NCBI GenBank assembly: GCA_003670825.1
Contig: QWQL01000206.1
Span: 1 to 7,454, forward strand
DNA length: 7,454 nucleotides
Origin: Planctomycetota bacterium
GTDB taxonomy: Bacteria > Planctomycetota > Planctomycetia > Pirellulales > UBA1268
Direction of reading: 5' to 3'
This document shows, piece by piece, positions 1-6,125 of the stretch (its first letter is position 1; every line of letters starts with the position of its first letter). The translations under genes and the position numbers were made by a program. The notes beneath the pieces are model-generated. The model was given only the letters and a program-made list of their open reading frames with translations. It was not told the origin of the DNA and made no database searches.

Positions 1-468
1 TGCCAGCAGCCGAGCCTGCACCGGATTTCGGAGGTGCGGCAGCGACAGGGCGTGACCCTCCGCAACGTCGCCCGTCGGCTGGGGGTGTCGCTGCCCCTCG
101 TTCGCCGGCAGGAGCAGCCTGACTGCGATCTGCGGCTCTCCGAACTGCTGCGGTGGCAGCAGGTGCTCGAGGTGCCCGTGGCCGAACTGCTCGTCGAGGG
201 CGAGGGTCAACTCTCCGGTCCGGTGCTCGAGCGATCCCGGATGGTCAAACTGATGAAGACCGCCGCTGCCATCCGCGAGCGCACGCAGGAGCAGCCTGTG
301 GCCCGAATGGTGACGATGCTGATCGAGCAGATTTTAGAGATCATGCCGGAGCTCGAAGACGTCACCCCCTGGCACACCACGGGACAGCGGCGGACGCTCG
401 ACGACGTCGGTCGGGCCGGTCGCACGACCGTCTCGGAAGACGTGTTTCGCCGGTCTCTGGGCGGCTGA
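1..468 (+). CDS. XRE-like helix-turn-helix DNA-binding protein, 5'-truncated by window edge
   Basis: The reading frame is open from the first base and ends at a TGA at 466-468, giving 155 visible residues. A GTG at 34 could serve as a start, but the HTH homology already begins before it (residues HRISEVR, visible 7-13), so the true start is probably upstream of the window. Visible residues 9-65 fit a Cro/C1-type (XRE) helix-turn-helix: 'EVRQRQGVTLRNVARRLGV', then 'VRRQE' and a following 'LSELLRWQQVLEVPVAELLV', which matches the usual 'lak.Lgv...eLl' end of the fold. The remainder (about 66-155) has amphipathic segments rich in Met, Ile and Glu (for example MVTMLIEQILEIMPELED) that could be a dimerisation helix, then a basic, probably flexible end. 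It is likely a cytoplasmic transcription regulator; its target is unknown. The family-level call is firm, the function is not. Confidence 0.75.
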   Translation, partial: CQQPSLHRISEVRQRQGVTLRNVARRLGVSLPLVRRQEQPDCDLRLSELLRWQQVLEVPVAELLVEGEGQLSGPVLERSRMVKLMKTAAAIRERTQEQPVARMVTMLIEQILEIMPELEDVTPWHTTGQRRTLDDVGRAGRTTVSEDVFRRSLGG

Positions 469-514
469 CCAGACCGCCGCATCCGGCTTGTGGGGCGGGA
501 GGTAGCCCACTAGG

Positions 515-565
515 ATCCCGAAACAGCGCGGGATAGACCCGCGGGTTTCACTGCGGGTTTTCGGG
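515..565 (+). terminator. Hairpin cluster after the HTH gene: terminator and/or RNA structure over a ribosome-binding site
   Basis: Several inverted repeats lie within 51 bases. ATCCCG (515-520) pairs with CGGGAT (529-534). ACCCGC (537-542) pairs with GCGGGT (553-558), and TTT follows directly (559-561). An alternative outer stem pairs CCCGAAA (517-523) with TTTCGGG (559-565). GCGGGTTT also occurs twice in tandem with a 12-base period (541-548 and 553-560). The second hairpin plus T-run resembles a weak intrinsic terminator for the HTH gene. The outer stem would reach into the GGGAG (563-567) that precedes the small reading frame at 574, so it could instead control translation. The structures exclude one another in part. 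No folding energy was computed. Confidence 0.4.
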
Positions 566-573
566 AGTCAGCC

Positions 574-660
574 GTGTCTTCGTTCCTCGGCGTGCTGGGC
601 ATCACCATCGTGTTATTTCTTGTGGTCGCGGCCACCGGGCGGCTGATCCTGGGCCGCTGA
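574..660 (+). CDS. Candidate 28-residue single-pass membrane peptide
   Basis: A GTG at 574 is preceded by GGGAG (563-567) with six bases of spacing, and the frame ends with TGA at 658-660. The predicted peptide starts MSSFLGVLGITIV and ends TGRLILGR. Residues about 4-21 form one uninterrupted hydrophobic stretch, long enough for one transmembrane helix, with the only charged residues (two Arg) at the C-terminal side. It lies 105 bases after the HTH gene, behind the hairpin cluster. Its last 48 bases are antisense to the 3' end of the minus-strand membrane gene, in exact codon register. Because codons for polar residues there (DHKK, QDQ) read as hydrophobic on the opposite strand, part of the hydrophobicity could be an accident. 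The first 13 codons do not overlap that gene and are still hydrophobic. I recognise no family. It may be a real small protein, or chance. Confidence 0.35.
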   Translation: MSSFLGVLGITIVLFLVVAATGRLILGR

Positions 661-1011
661 CGCGGTTCGCGTCATGCCGATGGCCAAGGCCCCGAGGAAT
701 CCGCCGAGCACGCCCACCAGTGAGACCCAGGCGATGATCGCCAGGTGCAGGTAGTCGCGGAGCCAGACGAGTTCGGGCGGCTCGGCGCTCTTGGGCACCT
801 TTCGCTGCACGGGCCCGGCGCGGTCCGATTGCCGCCGCATGTCGGCTCGGAAGGCATCCCAATCGGCCTGAGCCTGCGGACTCGAGACTTCCGCCAACCG
901 CTGATCCCGCCAGGAGACGAGCAGCGCCGGAGGCACGGCGAGTGCTACCAGCCATGCCGCCAGCACGACCGCGATCAGCGGAGTCGCCCATGCCCGTCGC
1001 CCGTCCGCCAT
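613..1011 (-). CDS. Small two-helix membrane protein of unknown function
   Basis: This minus-strand gene encodes 132 residues. The ATG at 1011 is preceded by GGGAG with eight bases of spacing, which decides the start. An in-frame ATG at 1086 would add 25 basic residues and is less likely. Two hydrophobic segments are clear: about residues 9-32 (ATPLIAVVLAAWLVALAVPP) and about 86-113 (ending GVLGGFLGALAIGM). Between them is a charged loop of roughly 55 residues, rich in Arg, Asp and Gln, with a Pro-rich patch near 78-80. The C-terminus is short and polar. The second helix has a GxxxGG-like packing face (LVGVLGGFLGALAIG). The protein should sit in the inner membrane with both ends on the same side. 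I recognise no family. The gene is transcribed toward the HTH gene, and its 3' end overlaps the candidate peptide on the other strand. The reading frame is supported by the paired helices, the start context and the absence of a better frame. Confidence 0.65.
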   Translation of the reverse strand: MADGRRAWATPLIAVVLAAWLVALAVPPALLVSWRDQRLAEVSSPQAQADWDAFRADMRRQSDRAGPVQRKVPKSAEPPELVWLRDYLHLAIIAWVSLVGVLGGFLGALAIGMTRTASAAQDQPPGGRDHKK

Positions 1012-1177
1012 GCCGTGGTCTCCCGACCGCAGGTTTCGCCGTCGCCGTGGACGGCCCAGTTTTCCCAGGGGTATCCAGTCTGGCATCGTTCCGCCCCCAC
1101 TGCTACGGTTCCGCCGCCCAGCCCGGCCGCCCCGCGTGCCGCCGTGTCTTGGATGAATCGGAAGAGGAGTTGCACCC
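1012..1177. promoter_or_regulatory. Divergent intergenic region
   Basis: These 166 bases separate the minus-strand membrane gene (start 1011) from the plus-strand secreted protein (start 1178), so promoters for both should lie here. The plus-strand ribosome-binding site AGGAG is at 1165-1169. No convincing -35/-10 pair could be picked out by eye in this GC-rich stretch, and no long inverted repeat stands out. The call rests on gene orientation alone. Confidence 0.45.
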
Positions 1178-2371
1178 GTGATGCGTTCCGCCATTGACCA
1201 CCACCTTCCGATCCTGCTGCGTGGCACGATCGTGCTGTTCGCCGTCGCGTCGGCCTTCGTGCACGGCACCGTGGCCGTCGCGCAGAGCGGTTGGCTGCCC
1301 ACGTCATGGTTTTCCGGAGGCGAGATCGACCCCCAGGCGATGTACCCGCTCGCCGAGAAGGACGGACCCTGGCTGGTGCTGGCCAAGACGTTTCGCGGCG
1401 AAGGCGCCCGCGACGACGCCCGGAAGCTGGTGCAGGAACTCCGGAGCAGCCACCGGCTCACGTCCTACACACACGAGAAGGCCTTCGACTACACCGGCGA
1501 ACAGCGGGGCATGGGCCTCAATCCCGACGGCACGCCGAAGCGGATGCGGTATGCCAACGCCGGGCAGGTCGTCGAGGTCGCGGTGCTGGTGGGCGATTTC
1601 GCCTCGTTCGAGGATCCCCGCGGACAAAAGATGCTGCAGAAGGTCAAACAACTACGGCCGCGGGCGGTCGATGCGGTGCAGGCAAATCGTCTGGAGAGTG
1701 AGTTTCTCCAGGCCAACCGCGACCACATCGGCGGGGCCGCCGCCGCGTCAAAGCCACCGCTCCACGCTGCGCTGTTGATCCCCAACCCGCTGCTTCCCGC
1801 CGACTACTTCTCGCGGCAGCAGATCGATGAGTTTGTCATGCAGATGAACGCCGACGTGTCGCACAGCCTGCTCGCCTGTCCGGGCCGATACACCGTCCGC
1901 GTGGCGACGTTCACAGGCGCCGGCACCTTCAACACCGCCGCGGGCGGCGGTGACGAGCAGCCCGCAGACCGCGGGCTCGTCGACGTGAACCGATTCCTCG
2001 AGGTGCTTAAGGGTAACGGCTGGAGAGACCCACAGCTCCGGGGCTTGGAGCAGGAAAGCCGACTGGTTGACGCAGCCGACCAGGCGCATCGGCTGACCGA
2101 GGCGCTTCGCCGCCAGGGCTGGCCTGCCTGGGAGTTTCACGACCGTGACTCGAGCATCGTCTGCGTCGGGAGCATCGATCAGCTGGTCGTGCCCGGGCCG
2201 GGTGGCCGCCAGGCGCCGAATCCCGAGATCACCCGGATCGCTGCCGCCCTCGGACCCGATCCCGCGGCCCTCAGCCGCGGTCAGATTCTGCCGCGGGCGT
2301 TCGACGGCATTCTGCTCGACGTCCAGCCCAAGCCAATCGACGTGCCCCGCGGGCCGGCCGGGCGGCGATGA
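1178..2371 (+). CDS. Secreted 397-residue protein with two SPOR-like segments, function unknown
   Basis: The GTG at 1178 is preferred over the adjacent ATG at 1181 because AGGAG (1165-1169) is eight bases upstream. Residues 1-35 look like a Sec signal peptide: a short basic N-region, the hydrophobic core PILLRGTIVLFAVASAFV and a likely cleavage after AVA (35/36). Two parts of the mature protein have the pattern of SPOR-type repeats, that is a strand, an A-rich helix and a strand ending in a V-G motif. The first spans about 64-145 (PWLVLAKTF, then ARKLVQELRSSH, then VVEVAVLVGDF). The second spans about 238-335 (YTVRVATFTG, then AHRLTEALRRQGWPAWEF, then SSIVCVGSID). That is my reading of the pattern, not a profile hit. 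SPOR domains in general bind denuded peptidoglycan, so a cell-wall or envelope role is possible. The stop codon overlaps the start of rdgB by four bases (ATGA), so the two are probably translationally coupled. I do not recognise a named family. Confidence 0.8.
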   Translation: MMRSAIDHHLPILLRGTIVLFAVASAFVHGTVAVAQSGWLPTSWFSGGEIDPQAMYPLAEKDGPWLVLAKTFRGEGARDDARKLVQELRSSHRLTSYTHEKAFDYTGEQRGMGLNPDGTPKRMRYANAGQVVEVAVLVGDFASFEDPRGQKMLQKVKQLRPRAVDAVQANRLESEFLQANRDHIGGAAAASKPPLHAALLIPNPLLPADYFSRQQIDEFVMQMNADVSHSLLACPGRYTVRVATFTGAGTFNTAAGGGDEQPADRGLVDVNRFLEVLKGNGWRDPQLRGLEQESRLVDAADQAHRLTEALRRQGWPAWEFHDRDSSIVCVGSIDQLVVPGPGGRQAPNPEITRIAAALGPDPAALSRGQILPRAFDGILLDVQPKPIDVPRGPAGRR

Positions 2372-2997
2372 GCCCCATGCTCGTTCTCGGCACCACCAAC
2401 CAGGGTAAAGTTCGCGAACTGCTGGAGCTCCTCGAGCCCTTTGGGATCAGTTGCCGCTCCCTTGCTGGTCTCGAGGCAGCCGTCGACGTGGAGGAGACCG
2501 GCGCGACGTTCGCGGAGAATGCGGCGCTCAAGGCGACGCAGCAGGCCGTCGCGCTCAACTCCTGGGTGCTCGCCGAAGACAGCGGCCTCGTCGTGCCAGC
2601 CCTTGGCGGGGCACCTGGCATCCATTCGGCGCGGTTCTCGGGAGCCACGGCCGGCGGCGATCGTGGCGGGATCGACGAACGCAACAACGCGCTGCTGCTG
2701 GAGCGGCTCGCCGGCCGCACTCGCCGCGACCGAGCCGCCCACTATGCCTGCCACGCGGCACTGGCCGCGCCCGACGGACGGATCGTGGCCGTGGCCGAGG
2801 GGCGGTGCGGCGGCCTGATCGCCGAGGCACCGTCTGGCCGGGGCGGTTTTGGCTACGACCCGCTGTTCATCGTGCCTGAATACCAGCGGACGTTTGGCGA
2901 ACTCGCGCCGGCGGTCAAGGCCGTGATCAGCCACCGTGGCCGGGCGATGCGGGCCATCCTGCCGGCCCTCGTCCGCGCGGTAGCGGCCACCGGCTGA
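2368..2997 (+). CDS. rdgB: Ham1/RdgB non-canonical purine NTP pyrophosphatase (dITP/XTP diphosphatase)
   Basis: The enzyme hydrolyses ITP, dITP and XTP to the monophosphate and pyrophosphate, keeping deaminated purines out of DNA and RNA. It acts in the cytoplasm as a homodimer. At 209 residues the length is normal for the family. The expected motifs occur in order: the phosphate-binding TTNQGK at 9-14; ETGATFAENAALKA at 43-56, with the metal-ligand Glu region; EDSGL at 70-74, holding the catalytic Asp71; PGIHSARFSG at 83-92; GGFGYDPLF at 159-167, the base-recognition loop; and the C-terminal ISHRGRA at 187-193. The usual KN before ISHR is KA here (184-185), a mild deviation. The ATG at 2368 overlaps the previous stop; a second Met lies three codons further on, at 2377. 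The gene converges on the glycosyltransferase gene with only five bases between the stop codons. Confidence 0.96.
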   Translation: MSPMLVLGTTNQGKVRELLELLEPFGISCRSLAGLEAAVDVEETGATFAENAALKATQQAVALNSWVLAEDSGLVVPALGGAPGIHSARFSGATAGGDRGGIDERNNALLLERLAGRTRRDRAAHYACHAALAAPDGRIVAVAEGRCGGLIAEAPSGRGGFGYDPLFIVPEYQRTFGELAPAVKAVISHRGRAMRAILPALVRAVAATG

Positions 2998-3002
2998 CGC
3001 CG

Positions 3003-4091
3003 TCAGGCGATCGTCGCGTGGGCCAGCCGGTGGTGGATCACCTGCAGCACCTCGCCAGTACCGTCGAGGCGGCCCGCCACCGCGTCGAGGGCCGCCCGAT
3101 ACGACCCGCACGACTCGAGGAACGTCCGCACGCGGTCGCGGCTGACGTCCTCAAGCAGGCAGAACTCGCCGCAGCCCATCGACCGCAGGAAGTGGCTATT
3201 CATGAGCTGCTCCGAGTGAGCCCGCTCGGGCAGCAGGAGCATCGGTTTGCCCAGGTGCAGGGCCTCGCCGATCAGCTGGTTGCCGGCCGCCGACACGAGG
3301 GCCGTGCACGAGGCGAGATCGTCTACGAACGAGCGGTCATCGACGGCGTGGAACGATACGCGGCCCACGTCTTCGTGATGGCCAAGGCCATAGACCCGCA
3401 CCGGCATGCCGCAGTCGGCCAGCGATTCCACCGCCGAAAACGGTGTGTGCCGCCGCAGGTAGCTCAGCAGGAAGCCCCCGTCACGCGGCCTGGCCTCAAT
3501 GATCTCCCGCCGGAGCAGTGGCCCCACCTGCACCACGTGTTCCCAGCCGCGGCGGAGGGGTGGCCTGAAGAAGGCCGACACGACCGTGTCGGACGCCTCC
3601 AGCACATACATCCAGACCGCGTGGCTCATGAACCAGGCGTTCCACTGCAGCGACCACGGCAAGGCGTCGAGGTCGTAGGCGAGGAGGAAATGCTGGTGGT
3701 CGATGCTGATGAGCGGAATATTCATCCGGCCGGCCGCGCGGGGCAGCGCGGGCTCGAAGTCGGAGATCGCGACGTCGGCCTGGAAGGCCTCCAGTTCGAC
3801 GAGCATGCGGTCCACGAGCGGCCCGAGCTGGCGGGCCTGGTAGTCGAGCCCCGCGGCGATCGACTTCATCACGTCGAGACGTCCGCCGCTGTATTCGAAG
3901 ACTACGCCTGCGATCTCCTCGATCCGCACTCGCGGATATTCGGTTGCGAACCGGCTGCGGAGAAACTCGAGGGCATCGGCCGACGTCCAGATGAGGATCT
4001 CGTGGTCTGGAGCGAGACGGTCGACGAGCGTGCTCACGCGGGTTGCGTGGCCGCGGCCTTCACCGCACAGGCTGATGGCGATTCGGGACAT
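3003..4091 (-). CDS. GT-B glycosyltransferase, MJ1255-like (UDP-sugar transferase / MurG-like superfamily)
   Basis: This minus-strand gene encodes 362 residues. The start at 4091 (MSRIAISLCGEGRGHATR) puts the Gly-rich N-terminal loop at residues 9-18, as expected for this superfamily. No good Shine-Dalgarno sequence precedes it, and the frame stays open for over 200 codons upstream, so the start rests on the motif position. Further signatures are ISDFEP at 109-114, SIDHQHF at 129-135 and the C-terminal nucleotide-sugar site AAGNQLIGEALHLGKPMLLLP (268-288) followed by EQLMN (294-298). These match the family TIGR described as MJ1255-type glycosyltransferase, related to MurG and UDP-glucuronosyltransferases. 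There is no signal peptide, so it should work in the cytoplasm or at the inner face of the membrane. The donor and acceptor cannot be read from sequence; a surface glycan or glycolipid is a reasonable inference. It is divergent from the parvulin gene and convergent with rdgB. Confidence 0.85.
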   Translation of the reverse strand: MSRIAISLCGEGRGHATRVSTLVDRLAPDHEILIWTSADALEFLRSRFATEYPRVRIEEIAGVVFEYSGGRLDVMKSIAAGLDYQARQLGPLVDRMLVELEAFQADVAISDFEPALPRAAGRMNIPLISIDHQHFLLAYDLDALPWSLQWNAWFMSHAVWMYVLEASDTVVSAFFRPPLRRGWEHVVQVGPLLRREIIEARPRDGGFLLSYLRRHTPFSAVESLADCGMPVRVYGLGHHEDVGRVSFHAVDDRSFVDDLASCTALVSAAGNQLIGEALHLGKPMLLLPERAHSEQLMNSHFLRSMGCGEFCLLEDVSRDRVRTFLESCGSYRAALDAVAGRLDGTGEVLQVIHHRLAHATIA

Positions 4092-4244
4092 CGTGAGAGC
4101 AGCACGCCTGGTGTCGGAGGGAAGGCCGGGGGGTAGGGCATTCTCGCCGTCGCCGTCTCGATCCGCTAGCGGCGGCGACCCTGGCTTCTGGCGGCCCCGG
4201 CCGTCGCGTACCATACAGGCCACACACGGAGGGAGAAACTGAAC
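4092..4244. promoter_or_regulatory. Divergent intergenic region with a 10-base palindrome
   Basis: These 153 bases lie between the glycosyltransferase start and the parvulin start and must hold promoters in at least one direction. A perfect palindrome CCGCTAGCGG sits at 4163-4172, flanked by repeats of CGCCG/CGGCG. A poor candidate -10, TACCAT (4209-4214), lies on the plus strand. A strong ribosome-binding site, GGAGGGAG, is at 4228-4235, nine bases before the GTG of the parvulin gene. The palindrome could be an operator, but length 10 in GC-rich DNA is weak evidence. Confidence 0.4.
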
Positions 4245-5303
4245 GTGGCCGCCACACCTCAAGCACGACGCCCTGCAAGCTTGGTTGCAACCTTTGCGGG
4301 CATTGTCTCTTGTATCATCGCTGGCATGGCGTGGCGGGTCGCGGCCGCGGCAGACGACGCACCGGCCTCCGCCGATGGCACCGTGCCGGTGGCCATCATC
4401 GATGACGTCATGATCAACCGTTCGTCGATCGACGCGGTGATCCGTCGCCTCCATCCGGGCTCCAAGCCATCGCCGGAGCAGCGGATGAGGATCGAGGCCT
4501 CGGTGCTCGAGCAGCTCGTCGACGAAGCCTTGCTGCGGAGGGAACTGGCCCGCCAACTTGTCGAGGTGGCCGACGTGGAGGTGCAGGCGGCGGTCGAGAA
4601 GCTCGGGGGCCAGCTCGCCGCCCGCGGCACGTCGATGCAGGCATTTCTTACGGAGTCGGGACGAGACGAGCGCAGCATCAGCGAGCAGGTGAGGCTCGAA
4701 ATCGCGCTCGAAAAGTTCGTGCGTTTGCGGATGACCCCCGAGGCGATCGATGAGTTTTTCAAGGCCAAGCGTCGCGACTTCGACGGTACCCGGCTGCGGG
4801 TCAGCCACATCCTCCTCCGCCCTGACATCATCGATACCGATGCAATCGCGCGGCGGATACAGCAGGCCGAGGGGGTCAGGCGAGACATCCTTCAGGGCCG
4901 CACCACGTTTGAGGACGCAGCCCGCGGGCAGTCCTCAGGCCCGAGCCGGCATCGTGGCGGTGACATCGGCTGGATCGAACGCGAAGGCCCGCTGGTCGAC
5001 GTGTTCTCCCGGCCGGTGTTTACGCTGGCTAAGGGGGAGGTCTCGAAGCCGTTCGTCACGCCCTACGGTGTGCACCTCGCGAAGGTGACCGACGTGGAGC
5101 CGGGCCGCATCGGCCTGGATGTGGTGCGGCCGAAACTCGAGAAGATGCTCGCCGCGAAGCTGATCCGCGATCTTGTGACGACCGCCCGGCAGGCGACGCC
5201 GGTGACGTATGTGCCGGGCGTCGCGTATTTCGATCCGCAGACGCCGGCTGACGGCCCCGAGCCACGGCGAATCATCGTCTCTGGTGATCCGGCCGGAAAC
5301 TGA
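4245..5303 (+). CDS. Exported parvulin-type peptidyl-prolyl isomerase (PpiC/SurA-like)
   Basis: The GTG at 4245 follows GGAGGGAG (4228-4235) by nine bases. Residues 1-36 form a signal peptide (basic start, hydrophobic core SLVATFAGIVSCIIAGMAW, likely cleavage in the AAAA near 33-36). Residues about 48-175 are helical and charged and resemble the SurA N-terminal chaperone domain, with a conserved-looking LEQLVDEALLRREL at 88-101. Residues about 184-284 form the parvulin (PF00639-type) domain: VSHILL at 186-191, GGDIGW at 238-243, PVFTLAKGEVSKP at 257-269, and YGVHLAKV at 274-281. Total length is 352 residues, shorter than the two-parvulin SurA of E. coli, so this is a single-domain form. It should catalyse cis-trans isomerisation of X-Pro bonds and chaperone exported or outer-membrane proteins in the periplasm. 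The C-terminal 60 residues are Pro-rich and probably flexible. Confidence 0.92.
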   Translation: MAATPQARRPASLVATFAGIVSCIIAGMAWRVAAAADDAPASADGTVPVAIIDDVMINRSSIDAVIRRLHPGSKPSPEQRMRIEASVLEQLVDEALLRRELARQLVEVADVEVQAAVEKLGGQLAARGTSMQAFLTESGRDERSISEQVRLEIALEKFVRLRMTPEAIDEFFKAKRRDFDGTRLRVSHILLRPDIIDTDAIARRIQQAEGVRRDILQGRTTFEDAARGQSSGPSRHRGGDIGWIEREGPLVDVFSRPVFTLAKGEVSKPFVTPYGVHLAKVTDVEPGRIGLDVVRPKLEKMLAAKLIRDLVTTARQATPVTYVPGVAYFDPQTPADGPEPRRIIVSGDPAGN

Positions 5304-5427
5304 CGCCCCGGGCGCTCAGAAGCGTGAAGCCCGCAGGCCGCGCATCTTCCGGAGAGGCCGCTGGATTTGCCGTTGTTCCGGGATCAGGTGGTCGTTAGCC
5401 TCCTCACCCCCCGGCGTTCACTCGCTT

Positions 5428-5982
5428 ATGAAGTTTCGATCCGCACTGCTCTGCGTCTGCATGCTCGTCGTTCCGGCGGCCGCCATGTTTTCCCACCGGA
5501 TTCCGGCCGATCTGCGGGCAATGATGCGGGAGCGGTTTGCGGTCGCGGTGCGGTCGTGGGCTGGCCAAGCGGGCCCAGGAAAGGCGGGCGAGACGGTTGC
5601 GGCGGGCGAACCGCTGCCCGCCGGCAGCGGGTCATCTGGCGGCATGCTTCCCGTCGCGGATCGGGGGCCTCCGGCCGTCGGCACCACGGCGGGTGCCGAG
5701 CCGCGGGCTGAGGAACTGCTCGAGAGGCTGGGCGCCGTGGGGCTCGAGTGCCGCCCGCTCAACGGCACGGCGGGCATGCACGTCGCCTCGTGCAGCGTCG
5801 CGATCGACGACTCGGGGCAACTGCTCCGCGTGTTTCATGCCAGCGGAGCCAATCCCGCGGCGGCCACGCAGGCCTTGTGCGATGAGGTCAACGGATGGAA
5901 GCGGCGGCTTACCGATCGCGGTCGTGCCGCGCTGACTCCGCCGTCGGTCACGGGGGCTGGTGCGGCCGGGCAGCGGTTGTGA
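5428..5982 (+). CDS. Small secreted hypothetical protein with a conserved-looking C-terminal domain
   Basis: The product has 184 residues. The ATG at 5428 gives an immediate signal peptide (MKFRSALLCVCMLVVPAAA, cleavage near 19), which is the main reason for choosing it, although no Shine-Dalgarno sequence precedes it. The middle, about 45-92, is low-complexity Gly/Ala/Pro and probably disordered. Residues about 94-162 look folded: an amphipathic helix (AEELLERLGAVG), a strand region with two Cys (C108 and C122), then 'LLRVFHASGANPAAATQALCDEV' ending in W157. From memory this pattern (ERL..lGa ... C...... FeA...dP..Am..vl.eVe.W) recurs in short secreted planctomycete proteins, but I could not check that. 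Function is unknown. It lies 124 bases after the parvulin gene and 143 before scpB, on the same strand. Confidence 0.7.
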   Translation: MKFRSALLCVCMLVVPAAAMFSHRIPADLRAMMRERFAVAVRSWAGQAGPGKAGETVAAGEPLPAGSGSSGGMLPVADRGPPAVGTTAGAEPRAEELLERLGAVGLECRPLNGTAGMHVASCSVAIDDSGQLLRVFHASGANPAAATQALCDEVNGWKRRLTDRGRAALTPPSVTGAGAAGQRL

Positions 5983-6125
5983 TCAACTCTGGCGAGAGAA
6001 TGCCGGCTCGAGATCGTTTCATGGCTTCGCTCCCTCGCTCATCGCGGACGCTGGCGGCCTGCCTGGTGAGGGTTGGTGGAGGATCGGTGGAAGGAGGAAT
6101 ACTCGGCGGAGGGGTGGCTTGCCCG

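Noticed and set aside
1012..1461. The minus-strand membrane-protein frame continues open upstream of 1011
   Set aside because: The extension is antisense to the secreted-protein gene and basic in composition, and the ATG at 1011 has a well-placed GGGAG.
3018..4136. A 372-codon plus-strand reading frame antisense to the glycosyltransferase gene
   Set aside because: It mirrors the glycosyltransferase frame in GC-rich DNA, has no domain I recognise and is rich in His, Arg and Glu, as antisense translations of such genes are. The minus-strand protein has clear motifs.
4092..4808. The minus-strand glycosyltransferase frame continues open for 239 more codons upstream
   Set aside because: The family motif begins right after the Met at 4091, and the upstream part is antisense to the parvulin gene, with low-complexity basic composition.
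5310..5332. Possible hairpin GGGC...GCCC after the parvulin gene
   Set aside because: The stem is only four pairs with an interrupted inner helix and no T-run; too weak to call a terminator.
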